A stretch of DNA of 44,251 bases from an uncultured Selenomonadales bacterium. GTDB lineage: Bacteria; Bacillota; Negativicutes; Acidaminococcales; Acidaminococcaceae. Numbering within the stretch: the stretch's first letter is position 1; the number at the start of each line of letters is the position of its first letter. The notes beneath the pieces were generated by a model. That model searched no databases. It was not told the DNA's origin and was given only the letters and a program-made list of their open reading frames with translations. This document shows, piece by piece, positions 31,156 through 39,248 of this stretch. The DNA is taken from positions 1 to 44,251 of the forward strand of contig ONAN01000013.1 in assembly GCA_900315805.1 (NCBI GenBank), read 5' to 3'. The translations under genes were made by a program, and so were the position numbers.

Positions 31156-32835
31156 ATGCGTTTATTGTTCATGCTCCTCGGCAACGTGTGCATTTCCGCC
31201 ATGGTAGCCTACCTGCTGGGGCGTAACAAGCGCTTCCGTCAATATATCATGGCACCCCTGACGCTGCAGTCGGCCGTCGTGTTCACCGTCGTCTGTTCCC
31301 TGCTGGCCATCATTTCGTCCTATTACGGCACGCGCATCAACGGCGCCCTGGCCAGCACGCGCATCGTCGGCGTCCTCATGGGCGGCATCATCGGCGGACC
31401 CTGGGTCGGCATGGCCACGGGCATCATCGGCGGCCTGCACCGCTACTCCCTGGGCGGCTTCACGGCCTTCAGTTGCGGCCTCGCCACGTTCCTGGCCGGC
31501 ATCATGGCCGGTCTGGTCCGGAGCCGTTATCCCTTTGAAAAAATGAACTGGAAGATTGCCGCGGGCATCGCCCTCTTCGCCGAAGTCATCCAGAAGAGCC
31601 TGACGCTCATCCTGGCGAAACCTTTCGAACAGGCCCTGGCCTTTGAAGAGACGGCGGCCCTGCCGACGACGGCGGTCACCATCATCGGCACGGTGCTCTT
31701 CGTCCTGATTCTCCAGGACATGCAGAAACAGTATGAAATGGCCGGTGCCTCGGCGGCCCAGATCGCCATGCGCATCGCCAACGAGACCATGCCGTACCTG
31801 CGCAAGGGCCTCGACATGGAATCGGCCCAGAAAGCGGCGGACATCATCGTGTCCCTGGCCGACGTCGACGCCGTCGCCATCACGGACGAGCATCAGTCCC
31901 TCGCCTACGCCGGCATTCCCGTCAAGTACCATAAACCGGGCAACCCGCTGTATTTTCCCGACACGGAAGAAGTCTTCAAAACCGGCAAGACGGCCGTCGT
32001 CACGGGGTACCACGGCTGCGGCGACCCGGACTGCCCGCTCTACTACGGCATCGTCGTGCCCCTCATGGTGCACGGCAGACCGGCCGGCGTCTTCCGCTTC
32101 TACCAGACGCGCAAGAAAGGCCTCTCCAAGGTCGATATCGAACTGGCTGAAGGCGTGGCCCGGCTGCTTTCCACCCAGGTGGAGCTGGCGGACTACGAGG
32201 AACAGCAAATCCTGCGCGAGCAGGCCGAGTTCAAGGCCCTGCAGTCCCAGATCAACCCCCATTTCCTGTTCAACACCCTGTCCATCATCATCTCCCTGTG
32301 CCGCACCCATCCGGAAACGGCGCGGGAGCTGCTCATCAACCTGGCGGACATGCTGCACTTCACCTTCGCGCAGCACGAGCCGCTCATTCCCCTTGAAGAG
32401 GAACTGCACAACGCGGAAGCATACCTGAACATCGTCAAGGCCCGCTTCGGCAGCCGCCTGACCACGGAAATCACCCTGCCGGAGGACACGGACGTGCGCG
32501 ACGATTTCGTGCCGGCCTTCATGCTCCAGCCCCTGGCGGAAAACGCCATCACCCACGGCCTCTTCCAGAAGCCGGAAGACTGCCGCCTGGCCATCCGGGT
32601 CAACCTGGACAAGGACGGAAACCACCTGGTCATCCGCGTCATCGACAACGGCGTCGGCATGTCGCCGGAAACGCTGCAGAAGCTGAAGAACATGGAATCC
32701 AAGGGCATCGGCACGGCCAATGTCATCAAACGCATCGACCGCATCTACCAGGGCCAGGGCGGCATCACGTTCCAGAGCCGCGAAGGCGAAGGGACGACCG
32801 TCACCATCACCCTGCCCATTCGTCAGGAGGCGTAA
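31156..32835 (+). CDS. LytS-type sensor histidine kinase
   Basis: The 559-residue membrane kinase has an N-terminal 5TMR-LYT sensor (about 1-185: several helices with GVLMGGIIGGPWVGMATGIIGGLHRYSLGG), a GAF-like domain (about 215-340, with HGCGDPDCPLYYG), the LytS-type phosphoacceptor region LQSQINPHFLFNTL with His369, and a C-terminal HATPase (NAITHG, DNGVGM, GIGTANV). It senses an envelope or metabolite signal and passes phosphate to the next gene's product, the LytTR regulator 4 bases downstream. The 5TMR-LYT sensors often respond to pyruvate or membrane state, but the signal is not known here. Start ATG 31156 follows GGGAGGAGGG. Confidence 0.95.
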   Translation: MRLLFMLLGNVCISAMVAYLLGRNKRFRQYIMAPLTLQSAVVFTVVCSLLAIISSYYGTRINGALASTRIVGVLMGGIIGGPWVGMATGIIGGLHRYSLGGFTAFSCGLATFLAGIMAGLVRSRYPFEKMNWKIAAGIALFAEVIQKSLTLILAKPFEQALAFEETAALPTTAVTIIGTVLFVLILQDMQKQYEMAGASAAQIAMRIANETMPYLRKGLDMESAQKAADIIVSLADVDAVAITDEHQSLAYAGIPVKYHKPGNPLYFPDTEEVFKTGKTAVVTGYHGCGDPDCPLYYGIVVPLMVHGRPAGVFRFYQTRKKGLSKVDIELAEGVARLLSTQVELADYEEQQILREQAEFKALQSQINPHFLFNTLSIIISLCRTHPETARELLINLADMLHFTFAQHEPLIPLEEELHNAEAYLNIVKARFGSRLTTEITLPEDTDVRDDFVPAFMLQPLAENAITHGLFQKPEDCRLAIRVNLDKDGNHLVIRVIDNGVGMSPETLQKLKNMESKGIGTANVIKRIDRIYQGQGGITFQSREGEGTTVTITLPIRQEA

Positions 32836-32839
32836 CATC

Positions 32840-33616
32840 ATGTCTTATACCACCGTCATCGTCGACGATGAAATGCCCATTTGCGAAGAACTGGAATACT
32901 TGCTGGAGTCCCATCCGGACTTCCAGGTCACGGCCAAATTCAATTCCGCCCAGAAGGCCCTGGCCTATCTGTCCGCCAATCCCACCGACCTGGTCCTGCT
33001 GGACATCAACATGCCCGGCATGAACGGGCTCGAATTCGCCCGCTGCATCGGTGAAATGCAGTTGAAGACCTTCATCGTCTTCGTCACGGCCTACGAAAAG
33101 TACGCCGTGGACGCATTCAGCACGCCGGCCATCGGCTATATCACGAAACCGGTGTCGCAGCTCTCCCTGACCCGCACCCTGCGCAAGGTCCGGGGCCTGC
33201 TGGACGCCCTGAACAAACCGGCCGCGGCGGAACCGGCGGCCGCCGAAGGACAGCCGGGACAGGCCGAAGCGCCCGTCCGGGGCGACAAGATCACCGTGTC
33301 CCGGGACGGCAAACTTTATCCGGTCACGAAATCCGAAATCACCCTCGCCTACGTGCGGAACAAGGAAGTCTTCGTGCGCACGGCCCGGGGCGACTACTAC
33401 GCCCAGCTCAACATGCAGGAAATGGCGGCCTTCCTGTCCGGTCCCCCCTTCCTGCAGGTGCACCGGCAGTACATCGTGAACCTCGATTATGTGGAAGAGA
33501 TCGTGCCCTGGTTCAACGGGGCCTACATGCTCCATATGAAAGGAAACAGCACGACGGACATCCCCATCAGCCGGAACCACATCCAGGAAGTCAAGCAGCG
33601 CCTGGGGTTCCGCTAA
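32840..33616 (+). CDS. LytTR-family response regulator
   Basis: The 258-residue protein has a receiver domain (about 1-120, phosphoacceptor Asp55 in LLDINMPG, VTAYEKYA), an Ala/Pro-rich linker (about 130-155) and a C-terminal LytTR DNA-binding domain (about 158-258: TLAYVRNKEVFVRT, FLQVHRQYIVNLDYVEEI, ISRNHIQEVKQRL). It is the partner of the LytS-like kinase and starts 4 bases after it, with AGGAGG as ribosome site. The target is unknown. The nearest candidate is the convergent DASS transporter gene, since LytSR systems often control adjacent transport genes. Confidence 0.95.
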   Translation: MSYTTVIVDDEMPICEELEYLLESHPDFQVTAKFNSAQKALAYLSANPTDLVLLDINMPGMNGLEFARCIGEMQLKTFIVFVTAYEKYAVDAFSTPAIGYITKPVSQLSLTRTLRKVRGLLDALNKPAAAEPAAAEGQPGQAEAPVRGDKITVSRDGKLYPVTKSEITLAYVRNKEVFVRTARGDYYAQLNMQEMAAFLSGPPFLQVHRQYIVNLDYVEEIVPWFNGAYMLHMKGNSTTDIPISRNHIQEVKQRLGFR

Positions 33617-33630
33617 GGAAACGGCAGACG

Positions 33631-33662
33631 AAAAAAGCTCACGCCTGTGCGTGAGCTTTTTT
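33631..33662 (+). terminator. Terminator of the lytSR-like operon
   Basis: AAAAAAGCTCACGC-CTGT-GCGTGAGCTTTTTT, a perfect stem with T-runs on both strands, probably bidirectional. Confidence 0.92.
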
Positions 33663-33673
33663 ATTGCACTGCC

Positions 33674-33770
33674 TTATAAGGCTTTGTCGAGCCGGAAGAG
33701 GAAGATGCGGCTCTGCTGCTCTTCCGGGGCGTTCTCTTTCAGGCCCATGGTGACGCTGGCAGTACGGCCG
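33674..33770 (-). pseudogene. Possible C-terminal gene remnant
   Basis: The minus frame from about 33770 to the TAA at 33674-33676 reads RSGRTASVTMGLKENAPEEQQSRIFLFRLDKAL, with codon use like neighbouring genes and GC content above the surrounding AT-rich DNA. A stop codon lies just upstream (near 33782), so only a tail is left. The source family is not recognised. The longest ATG-started piece is 24 residues (33748-33674). Confidence 0.35.
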
Positions 33771-33840
33771 GACCGCCTTTTACATCATTCTATAAAAACG
33801 ATGTAAAGGAACGGTGAAAACAAAATGTAATTTCTGTAAT

Positions 33841-33876
33841 AAAAAAGCGGTTCCGCTGCTACGGAGCCGCAAAAAA
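33841..33876 (-). terminator. Terminator of the DASS transporter gene (distal)
   Basis: GCGGTTCCG and CGGAGCCGC pair (one U-G) around a six-base loop, flanked by A6 on both sides on the plus strand. On the minus strand the stem is followed by TTTTTT. Confidence 0.8.
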
Positions 33877-33888
33877 GCCTGAAAACAA

Positions 33889-33920
33889 CCTCTCCCCGAC
33901 GCCTGCCGACGCCGGGGAGG
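33889..33920 (-). repeat. GC-rich stem-loop after the DASS transporter gene
   Basis: CCTCTCCCCG..GC and GC..CGGGGAGG pair closely after the gene's stop codon. No T-run follows directly, so it probably assists the distal terminator or protects the mRNA end. Confidence 0.5.
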
Positions 33921-33938
33921 ATTGTATTTAGGAGGAGA

Positions 33939-35468
33939 TCAGAGAATGCCTAAAAATCTCCAATAGGTCTGCGCGAAGATCAACAGCAGGATATAGCCGA
34001 TGATGGTGATGGGAATGCCAACCTTCATGCAGTCTTTGGCTGTAAAGGTTTCCGTCGCAAATGCCAGGATGCCCTGCGGGGAGTTGACCGGCAGGATGAA
34101 GCCGAAGCTTACGACGAACTGCAGCAGCATGGTGATATCGATCATGTTCAGGCCCGGGATGTTCAGGCTCTTCAACACGGCGATCATGATGGGGATCATG
34201 GAAGATGCCACGGCGGTCGCGCTGGCGAAGCCCAGATGGACCACGATCAGGAAGGCCGCCAGGATGGCGAATACGGCGAACACGCCCATGGTTGCCAGGC
34301 CGAGGGTCGTCACGAGCTGGGTGGCCAGCCACATGGCGGCTTTCGTGCTAAGCAGGGCGGAACCTAAGCTGATGCCGATACCGAAGAGTACCAGGGTGCC
34401 CCAGGATACGCGGGACTGTGCTTCCTTCCAGGTCATGATGTCGATGCCCGGCAGGAACATGATGGTGATGGCGATGACCGTAGAGGCCGTCGTGGAAACG
34501 GGGTGCAGAACTTTTTCCGTGACCCATGCGGCGAGCAGGAGGACGGAGATGATCAACAGTTTCTTTTCTTTCGGACGCATCGGTCCCAGTTCTTCCATGG
34601 ACCGTCTGACCGTTTCGTCGCCGCCTTCGACTTCGTCCATTTCAGCCGGTAACAGCTTCATGCAGACGAAATAGAGGACGACGGACATGATGGCCGCGTA
34701 CGGGGCGGCCGCAATGAACCAGTGCAGCCACGTGATGGTGCCGCCCAGTTCCCTTTCAATGAAGCCCAGGGCAACCATGTTCTGGGCTGCCGCGGTTTTG
34801 ATGCCGATGTTCCAGATGGAGGCCGCGTGTACCGTGACGACCATCAGCAGGGCGGCGAAGCGGCTCTTGTTGGACAGGCCGAACGCCGAGATGATGCCGA
34901 GTACGATAGGAATGATGCAGCCGACGCGGGCGGTCGTGCTCGGTACGAAGAAGGCCAGCACGAAGCCTACGAAAATCATGCCTGCCACGATGCGGCTCGT
35001 CTTCGATCCGACTTTGGACAGGATGGTGAGGGCGATCCGTTTATCCAGACCGGTGTTGGTCATGGCCGCCGCCAGGAACATGGCGGCACCGACCAGTACC
35101 GTACCGCCGGCGCTGATGCCGTTGAACGTCATTTTGACGGCCTGGCCGAAGCCGATGACTTTGCCGGCCGCTGCCTGGGCCGGTACCATGGAAGGCGCCG
35201 TGCCTAACAGGATCAGCATCAGGGACGCGATCAGGGTGGCACTGACAGGATAGGTGACGGCTTCCGTGATCCAGGTCACGACGGCGAAGCACAGCACACC
35301 CAGCATGCGCTGGCCTGCGATGGACAAGCCTTTCGGTGTGGGCAGCGCCAATACGATGGCCAGGACGACCAGGGCGATGATAAGGCCATATTTTTTAGCG
35401 AAGCTGGTACGCATGGGCGGTGTACCCTCCAACGCCTTCTTTTCCAAACCTTGTTCTTTCGCAGCCAT
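33939..35468 (-). CDS. DASS-family anion:sodium symporter (SLC13/CitT-like)
   Basis: A 509-residue inner-membrane protein with about 12-14 helices. The DASS layout is clear: LCFAVVTWITEAVTYPVSATLIASL early, MTNTGLDKRIALTILSKVGSK, FVPSTTARVGCIIPIVLG in the middle (a S/T-N/T-T site), and the C-terminal LGFASATAVASSMIPIMIAVL and NSPQGILAFATETF. Members import dicarboxylates, tricarboxylates or sulfate with sodium. The exact substrate cannot be read. Start ATG 35468 lies after GAGGAGGG; the 6-codon extension is less likely. It converges on lytSR and may be regulated by it. Confidence 0.93.
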   Translation of the reverse strand: MAAKEQGLEKKALEGTPPMRTSFAKKYGLIIALVVLAIVLALPTPKGLSIAGQRMLGVLCFAVVTWITEAVTYPVSATLIASLMLILLGTAPSMVPAQAAAGKVIGFGQAVKMTFNGISAGGTVLVGAAMFLAAAMTNTGLDKRIALTILSKVGSKTSRIVAGMIFVGFVLAFFVPSTTARVGCIIPIVLGIISAFGLSNKSRFAALLMVVTVHAASIWNIGIKTAAAQNMVALGFIERELGGTITWLHWFIAAAPYAAIMSVVLYFVCMKLLPAEMDEVEGGDETVRRSMEELGPMRPKEKKLLIISVLLLAAWVTEKVLHPVSTTASTVIAITIMFLPGIDIMTWKEAQSRVSWGTLVLFGIGISLGSALLSTKAAMWLATQLVTTLGLATMGVFAVFAILAAFLIVVHLGFASATAVASSMIPIMIAVLKSLNIPGLNMIDITMLLQFVVSFGFILPVNSPQGILAFATETFTAKDCMKVGIPITIIGYILLLIFAQTYWRFLGIL

Positions 35469-35522
35469 TTTTGAATCCCTCCTCAATAACTCATTAACCG
35501 TTTCTCCGGTTTACCTGTACTC

Positions 35523-35528
35523 ATTATA
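35523..35528 (-). promoter_or_regulatory. Candidate -10 of the DASS transporter gene
   Basis: TATAAT on the minus strand. The expected -35 position overlaps the T-run of the upstream terminator, so the -35 is a poor TTTTTT. Confidence 0.4.
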
Positions 35529-35545
35529 AAGAGGAAGGGAGCATG

Positions 35546-35604
35546 AAAAAAAGCTGATTCGCCCGAACGGTTAAAAGTGCAAACCGAACGGTCGAAATCA
35601 GCTG
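35546..35604 (-). terminator. Terminator of the cdaA-ybbR-FAD oxidoreductase operon
   Basis: AGCTGATT and AATCAGCT form the outer stem. On the minus strand it is followed by TTTTTTT. The long loop holds two direct copies of CCGAACGGT (near 35563 and 35584), which is unusual for a simple terminator. Confidence 0.7.
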
Positions 35605-35642
35605 AATTTTTCAAACTCTTTCTGAAATTGTATGACTGTGTC

Positions 35643-37244
35643 TCAGAAAGGCCTGTAGACATTCATGATGGCCCGTGCCACGTGATAGCCGTCCAGGGCG
35701 GCACTCATGATGCCGCCGGCGTAGCCGCACCCTTCCCCGCAGGGATAGAGGCCGCCGTGTGTCACGGACTGGTAGTCTTTGCCGCGCAGAATGCGCAGCG
35801 GCGCCGAAGTACGGGTTTCCACGCCCGTCAACATGCCTTCCGGCCCGTCGAAACCCTGGATGCGCCGGCCGAACCAGGCAATGCCCTGTTTCAGCGTCGC
35901 GGCCACGAACGGGGGCAGGACCTCGTCCAGCCGTACGGCCGTCACGCCGGGACGGTAGCTGTACAGGCCGGCCAGGGCCGGCGCCGTCCCGTTCAGGAAG
36001 GTTTCCACGCTCTGCGCGGGGGCCCGGTAGTTCCGGCCGCCGGCGGCAAAGGCCAGCCGCTCATAGCGGCGCTGGAAGGCGATGCCCGCCAGGGGATCCG
36101 TCCCAAAGTCCGCCGGCGTCACATTGACGACCAGGGCGCTGTTGGCGATTCCGGAATCGCGCTTGTACAGGCTCATGCCGTTGACGACGACGCCGCCTTC
36201 CTCGGAGGCTGCCGCCACGACCTGCCCGCCCGGGCACATGCAGAAGGAATAGGCCGTGCGGCTCCGGTCCGGCGTATGATACACGAGGGCGTAGTCCGCG
36301 GGGCCCAGCCGCGGATGGCCGGCAAAATCGCCGTACTGCGCCCGGTCAATCAGGCTCTGGGGATGTTCGACGCGCAGGCCCACGGAAAAGGCCTTGGCCT
36401 CCATGCCGACGCCTCGCGCAGCGAGGACGGCGTACGTGTCGCGGGCGCTGTGCCCGCAGGCCAGGATGGCCGTCTCCGCCGGCAGCAGTTCGCCGCCGTT
36501 CAGTTCCAGGCCGGTCAGGCGGCCGTCGCGGAAGCGGAAATCCGTCACCTGGGTTTCACAGCGGATTTCCCCGCCCAGCCGTTCTATTTCCGCGGCCAGG
36601 CCCTGCACCATGGCACGCAGCCTGTCCGTGCCCACATGGGGCTTGTGTTCCGTCAGGATTTCCGGCGGCGCGCCTGCCGCCACGAAGGCCTGCAGAATAT
36701 CCGCCATGACCGGGTCGTTGACGCGGGTCGTCAGCTTCCCGTCGGAAAAGGTACCGGCGCCGCCCATGCCGAACTGGACATTGGACGCCGGGTTGAATTT
36801 TCCCGTACGCCAGAACGTCTCTACATCTTCCACGCGGCGCGACAGGGCCCGGCCCCGCTCCACCAGGATGGGACGGTAGCCGTAGCGGGCCAGTTCCAGG
36901 GCGGCCACGAGGCCCCCGGGGCCGGCGCCGATGACGACGGGCCGTTCCGTCAGGGGGACGGAACCCAGCTGCGGTGCTGCCGGTGCGGCTTTTTCGTACG
37001 GCTTCACGCCGTTCCGGCCCAGCAGTTTCCGGGTGAAACCGGACGGGACATCCACTTCGGCCGCCACATGGTACAGCAGGCAGACGTTGTCTTTATGCCG
37101 CGCGTCGACGGCGCGGTGCAGCACCGTGCACTGCGTGATGGCGCCCGGCCGGATGCCGAGCTTCTTCGCCACGCATTCCCGCAGGGTCTTTTCCTGCTTT
37201 AAGGAGAGCTTCACATCGTTTACGCGAAGCGTCAGTTTTGCCAT
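35643..37244 (-). CDS. FAD-dependent oxidoreductase (COG2509-like)
   Basis: A 533-residue protein. The first about 90 residues form a small domain before the FAD-binding Rossmann motif VIGAGPGGLVAALELARYGYRPILVERG. Later blocks GGAGTFSDGKLTTR, ILACGHSARDTY, and the C-terminal GLYPCGEGCGYAGGIMSAALDGYHVA are typical of the uncharacterised FAD-dependent dehydrogenases of COG2509. The activity is unknown. It lies 11 bases after ybbR and ends the cdaA operon, a position also seen in related Bacillota, hinting at a link to cell-wall or c-di-AMP physiology, which is inference. Confidence 0.9.
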   Translation of the reverse strand: MAKLTLRVNDVKLSLKQEKTLRECVAKKLGIRPGAITQCTVLHRAVDARHKDNVCLLYHVAAEVDVPSGFTRKLLGRNGVKPYEKAAPAAPQLGSVPLTERPVVIGAGPGGLVAALELARYGYRPILVERGRALSRRVEDVETFWRTGKFNPASNVQFGMGGAGTFSDGKLTTRVNDPVMADILQAFVAAGAPPEILTEHKPHVGTDRLRAMVQGLAAEIERLGGEIRCETQVTDFRFRDGRLTGLELNGGELLPAETAILACGHSARDTYAVLAARGVGMEAKAFSVGLRVEHPQSLIDRAQYGDFAGHPRLGPADYALVYHTPDRSRTAYSFCMCPGGQVVAAASEEGGVVVNGMSLYKRDSGIANSALVVNVTPADFGTDPLAGIAFQRRYERLAFAAGGRNYRAPAQSVETFLNGTAPALAGLYSYRPGVTAVRLDEVLPPFVAATLKQGIAWFGRRIQGFDGPEGMLTGVETRTSAPLRILRGKDYQSVTHGGLYPCGEGCGYAGGIMSAALDGYHVARAIMNVYRPF

Positions 37245-37255
37245 ATCTCTAATCC

Positions 37256-38194
37256 CTACTTTTCACTGGAAATGGTGAAATCCACCGTCACGATCCGGTT
37301 GTCGGCCCGCACGTTGTCCGGCAGGCTGAGGTTGGCCCGGACGGATTTTTCGTTGCCGTGCGCGGCCAGGTCGATGTCTTCCGTCCTGACTTCCGTCATG
37401 GCCTTCACGACGGACGGCGGTCCCGACACGGTGACCTTGTACGGGTTCACGGTGGAACTCGTCATCTTCATGCCTTCCGGCAGCGAGCCCGTAAAGCTGG
37501 CCTTGACGGGTACTTCCTTCGTCACCGTTTCATGCACCAGGGTGGTGCGGATATCCACTTTCTGCGGTTCGAAGGTGATGTCCTCCATGTCGACGCCGTC
37601 CCGTCCCACGGCGACAGGCGCTGCCGTCGTCTGGAAGGATTCGCTGCGGTCGCTCACGTCCACGGGGACTTCAATCTTGGAAATGGCTTCCAGGCGCGTC
37701 GCGGCGCCGGTCACCTTGACTTCGGAAGGAATCAGCATGGTCTTGCTGATGGCGATGTCCTGGGCCGGTTTGCCCAGCACCCGCGCCGTCAGCGGCATAA
37801 TCTTTTCCCGCTGGACGTCGATGAAGAGGGAGACCATACGGGGGCTGATGTCCACGACTTCGCCCTGGGGGAAGAAGGCGTTGACCAGCACCGTATGCGG
37901 TCCGGCCGTCAGTTTGGACAGGTTCACGTAGGCCGTGATCTGCGATTCCGACAGGTTGGCGAGCACGGTGCGGGGACCGCGGACGCGGACGCTGATTTTG
38001 TCCGGTTTATTGAAGACCACCATGTTGGGGGCCAGGTTGCGCTGTCCCAGGGCGACCACGAAATCGCGCTCCGTAATGGGGTTCTGCTCGCCCATGACAT
38101 AGATCCACAGCAGGACGGCCAGCAGCAGGCAGATGATGCGGGGAATCCAGTTGCTGCCGCCGGGTTCCCGTTTACGTTCCAAGAAATCGTTCAT
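37256..38194 (-). CDS. cdaR: YbbR-domain protein, regulator of CdaA
   Basis: A 312-residue protein with a short cytosolic N-terminus, one membrane helix (about 17-34: IPRIICLLLAVLLWIYVMG) and extracytoplasmic YbbR repeats (about 45-310). In Bacillus and Listeria the equivalent (CdaR/YbbR) modulates the diadenylate cyclase CdaA. The start codon overlaps the cdaA end by 4 bases (ATGA), indicating translational coupling, which supports the same partnership. Confidence 0.93.
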   Translation of the reverse strand: MNDFLERKREPGGSNWIPRIICLLLAVLLWIYVMGEQNPITERDFVVALGQRNLAPNMVVFNKPDKISVRVRGPRTVLANLSESQITAYVNLSKLTAGPHTVLVNAFFPQGEVVDISPRMVSLFIDVQREKIMPLTARVLGKPAQDIAISKTMLIPSEVKVTGAATRLEAISKIEVPVDVSDRSESFQTTAAPVAVGRDGVDMEDITFEPQKVDIRTTLVHETVTKEVPVKASFTGSLPEGMKMTSSTVNPYKVTVSGPPSVVKAMTEVRTEDIDLAAHGNEKSVRANLSLPDNVRADNRIVTVDFTISSEK

Positions 38195-39060
38195 TTGCTC
38201 TTTGCCTCCGCCTGTTCCGCATTTTCTTTGCCGCCGCGCAGGCTCAGGATTTTTTCCTTCACCAGGTCCATGAGCGTCGTCTGCGTCCGGACGACGATGG
38301 CGCCGCGGAGCATGTCCTTGACGTCATCCGCCTGCAGGTACCGGAAGATTTCCCCGTTCCGGGCGATGGAAATGGTGCCTGTCTCTTCGCTGACGACGAG
38401 CACCAGGGCGTCGGACTGTTCGGACAGGCCGATGGCGGCGCGGTGCCGCGTGCCCAGTTCCTGGCTCAGGTTGCGCTGTTCCGTCAGGGGCAGCAGGCAC
38501 GAAGCCGCCACGATGCGGTTGCCGCGGATGATGACGGCGCCGTCGTGCAGGGGCGTGTTCTTTTCAAAAATATTCAGGAGCAGGCTGTCCGTCACGAGGC
38601 CATCAATCTTGACGCCTGTCTCGATGCGCTCTTCCAGGCCGATGGCCCGTTCGAAGACGATGAGGGCGCCCACCTTGCGGCGCGCCATGATGGACGCGGC
38701 ACTCGCCACGGCGTCAATCATGTCGTTCAATTCGTCCTCGTCGATTTCCTGGGCCTTGCGGAACAGGCGCCCGCGGCCGATCTGTTCCAAGGCGCGGCGC
38801 AATTCCGGCTGGAACACGATAGGCAGGGCGACCAGGACCATGGTCATGGCCTTTTCCAGCAGCCAGTTGATGACATGCAGGTTCAGCCATTTGCTGACCA
38901 GCATGATGAAGGCCAGCACAATCAGGCCTTTTACCAGCGCTGCCGCCCTGGTATTCTTCAGCATCGTATAGATTTTATAAAGGAAATAAGCGACCACGCC
39001 GATGTCCACGAAATCGAGGAACCCGATGGTGCGGCTCAGTCCCTGTAACTGTTCGAGCAA
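38191..39060 (-). CDS. cdaA: Diadenylate cyclase CdaA
   Basis: Makes the second messenger c-di-AMP from two ATP at the membrane. About 289 residues: three N-terminal membrane helices, then the DAC domain with the catalytic Asp173-Gly174-Ala175 (LHDGAVIIRG) and Arg205-His206-Arg207 (GTRHRAAIG) motifs. The start is uncertain. TTG 39060 follows AAAGGTGG by 5 bases and gives a normal CdaA N-terminus; GTG 39069 is close behind. GTG 39117 adds 19 residues but lies only a few bases from two -10-like TATAAT elements. First gene of cdaA-ybbR-oxidoreductase. Confidence 0.92.
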   Translation of the reverse strand: MLEQLQGLSRTIGFLDFVDIGVVAYFLYKIYTMLKNTRAAALVKGLIVLAFIMLVSKWLNLHVINWLLEKAMTMVLVALPIVFQPELRRALEQIGRGRLFRKAQEIDEDELNDMIDAVASAASIMARRKVGALIVFERAIGLEERIETGVKIDGLVTDSLLLNIFEKNTPLHDGAVIIRGNRIVAASCLLPLTEQRNLSQELGTRHRAAIGLSEQSDALVLVVSEETGTISIARNGEIFRYLQADDVKDMLRGAIVVRTQTTLMDLVKEKILSLRGGKENAEQAEAKSK

Positions 39061-39126
39061 GGAAACCACCTTTACTTTCCGTTCTGTCTCAGGCCGTAAC
39101 AAGCTGTTTTTGCGCACACTTGCGCA

Positions 39127-39147
39127 TATTATACGATTATTATAGCA
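39127..39147 (-). promoter_or_regulatory. Candidate -10 elements of the cdaA operon
   Basis: Minus strand reads TATAATAATCGTATAAT: two TATAAT copies in a row upstream of cdaA. No convincing -35 was found for either. Confidence 0.4.
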
Positions 39148-39183
39148 CAGCCCTGCATCCTGATGCTATCAAATATTTGTGAC

Positions 39184-39217
39184 AAAAAAGGCACCCGCGG
39201 CCGAAGCTGCGGATGCC
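39184..39217 (-). terminator. Terminator of argG-argH
   Basis: On the minus strand GGCATCCGCAGC-TTCG-GCCGCGGGTGCC, a 12-base stem with two wobble or mismatch positions and a TTCG loop, followed by TTTTTT. Confidence 0.9.
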
Positions 39218-39248
39218 AAAAGCATAAGGGCTGGTTCAGGGCTCTGGA

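Noticed and set aside
31162..32841. Minus-strand open frame of 559 codons opposite the LytS-like kinase
   Set aside because: It is an antisense shadow of a protein with full kinase motifs, and lacks a ribosome site.
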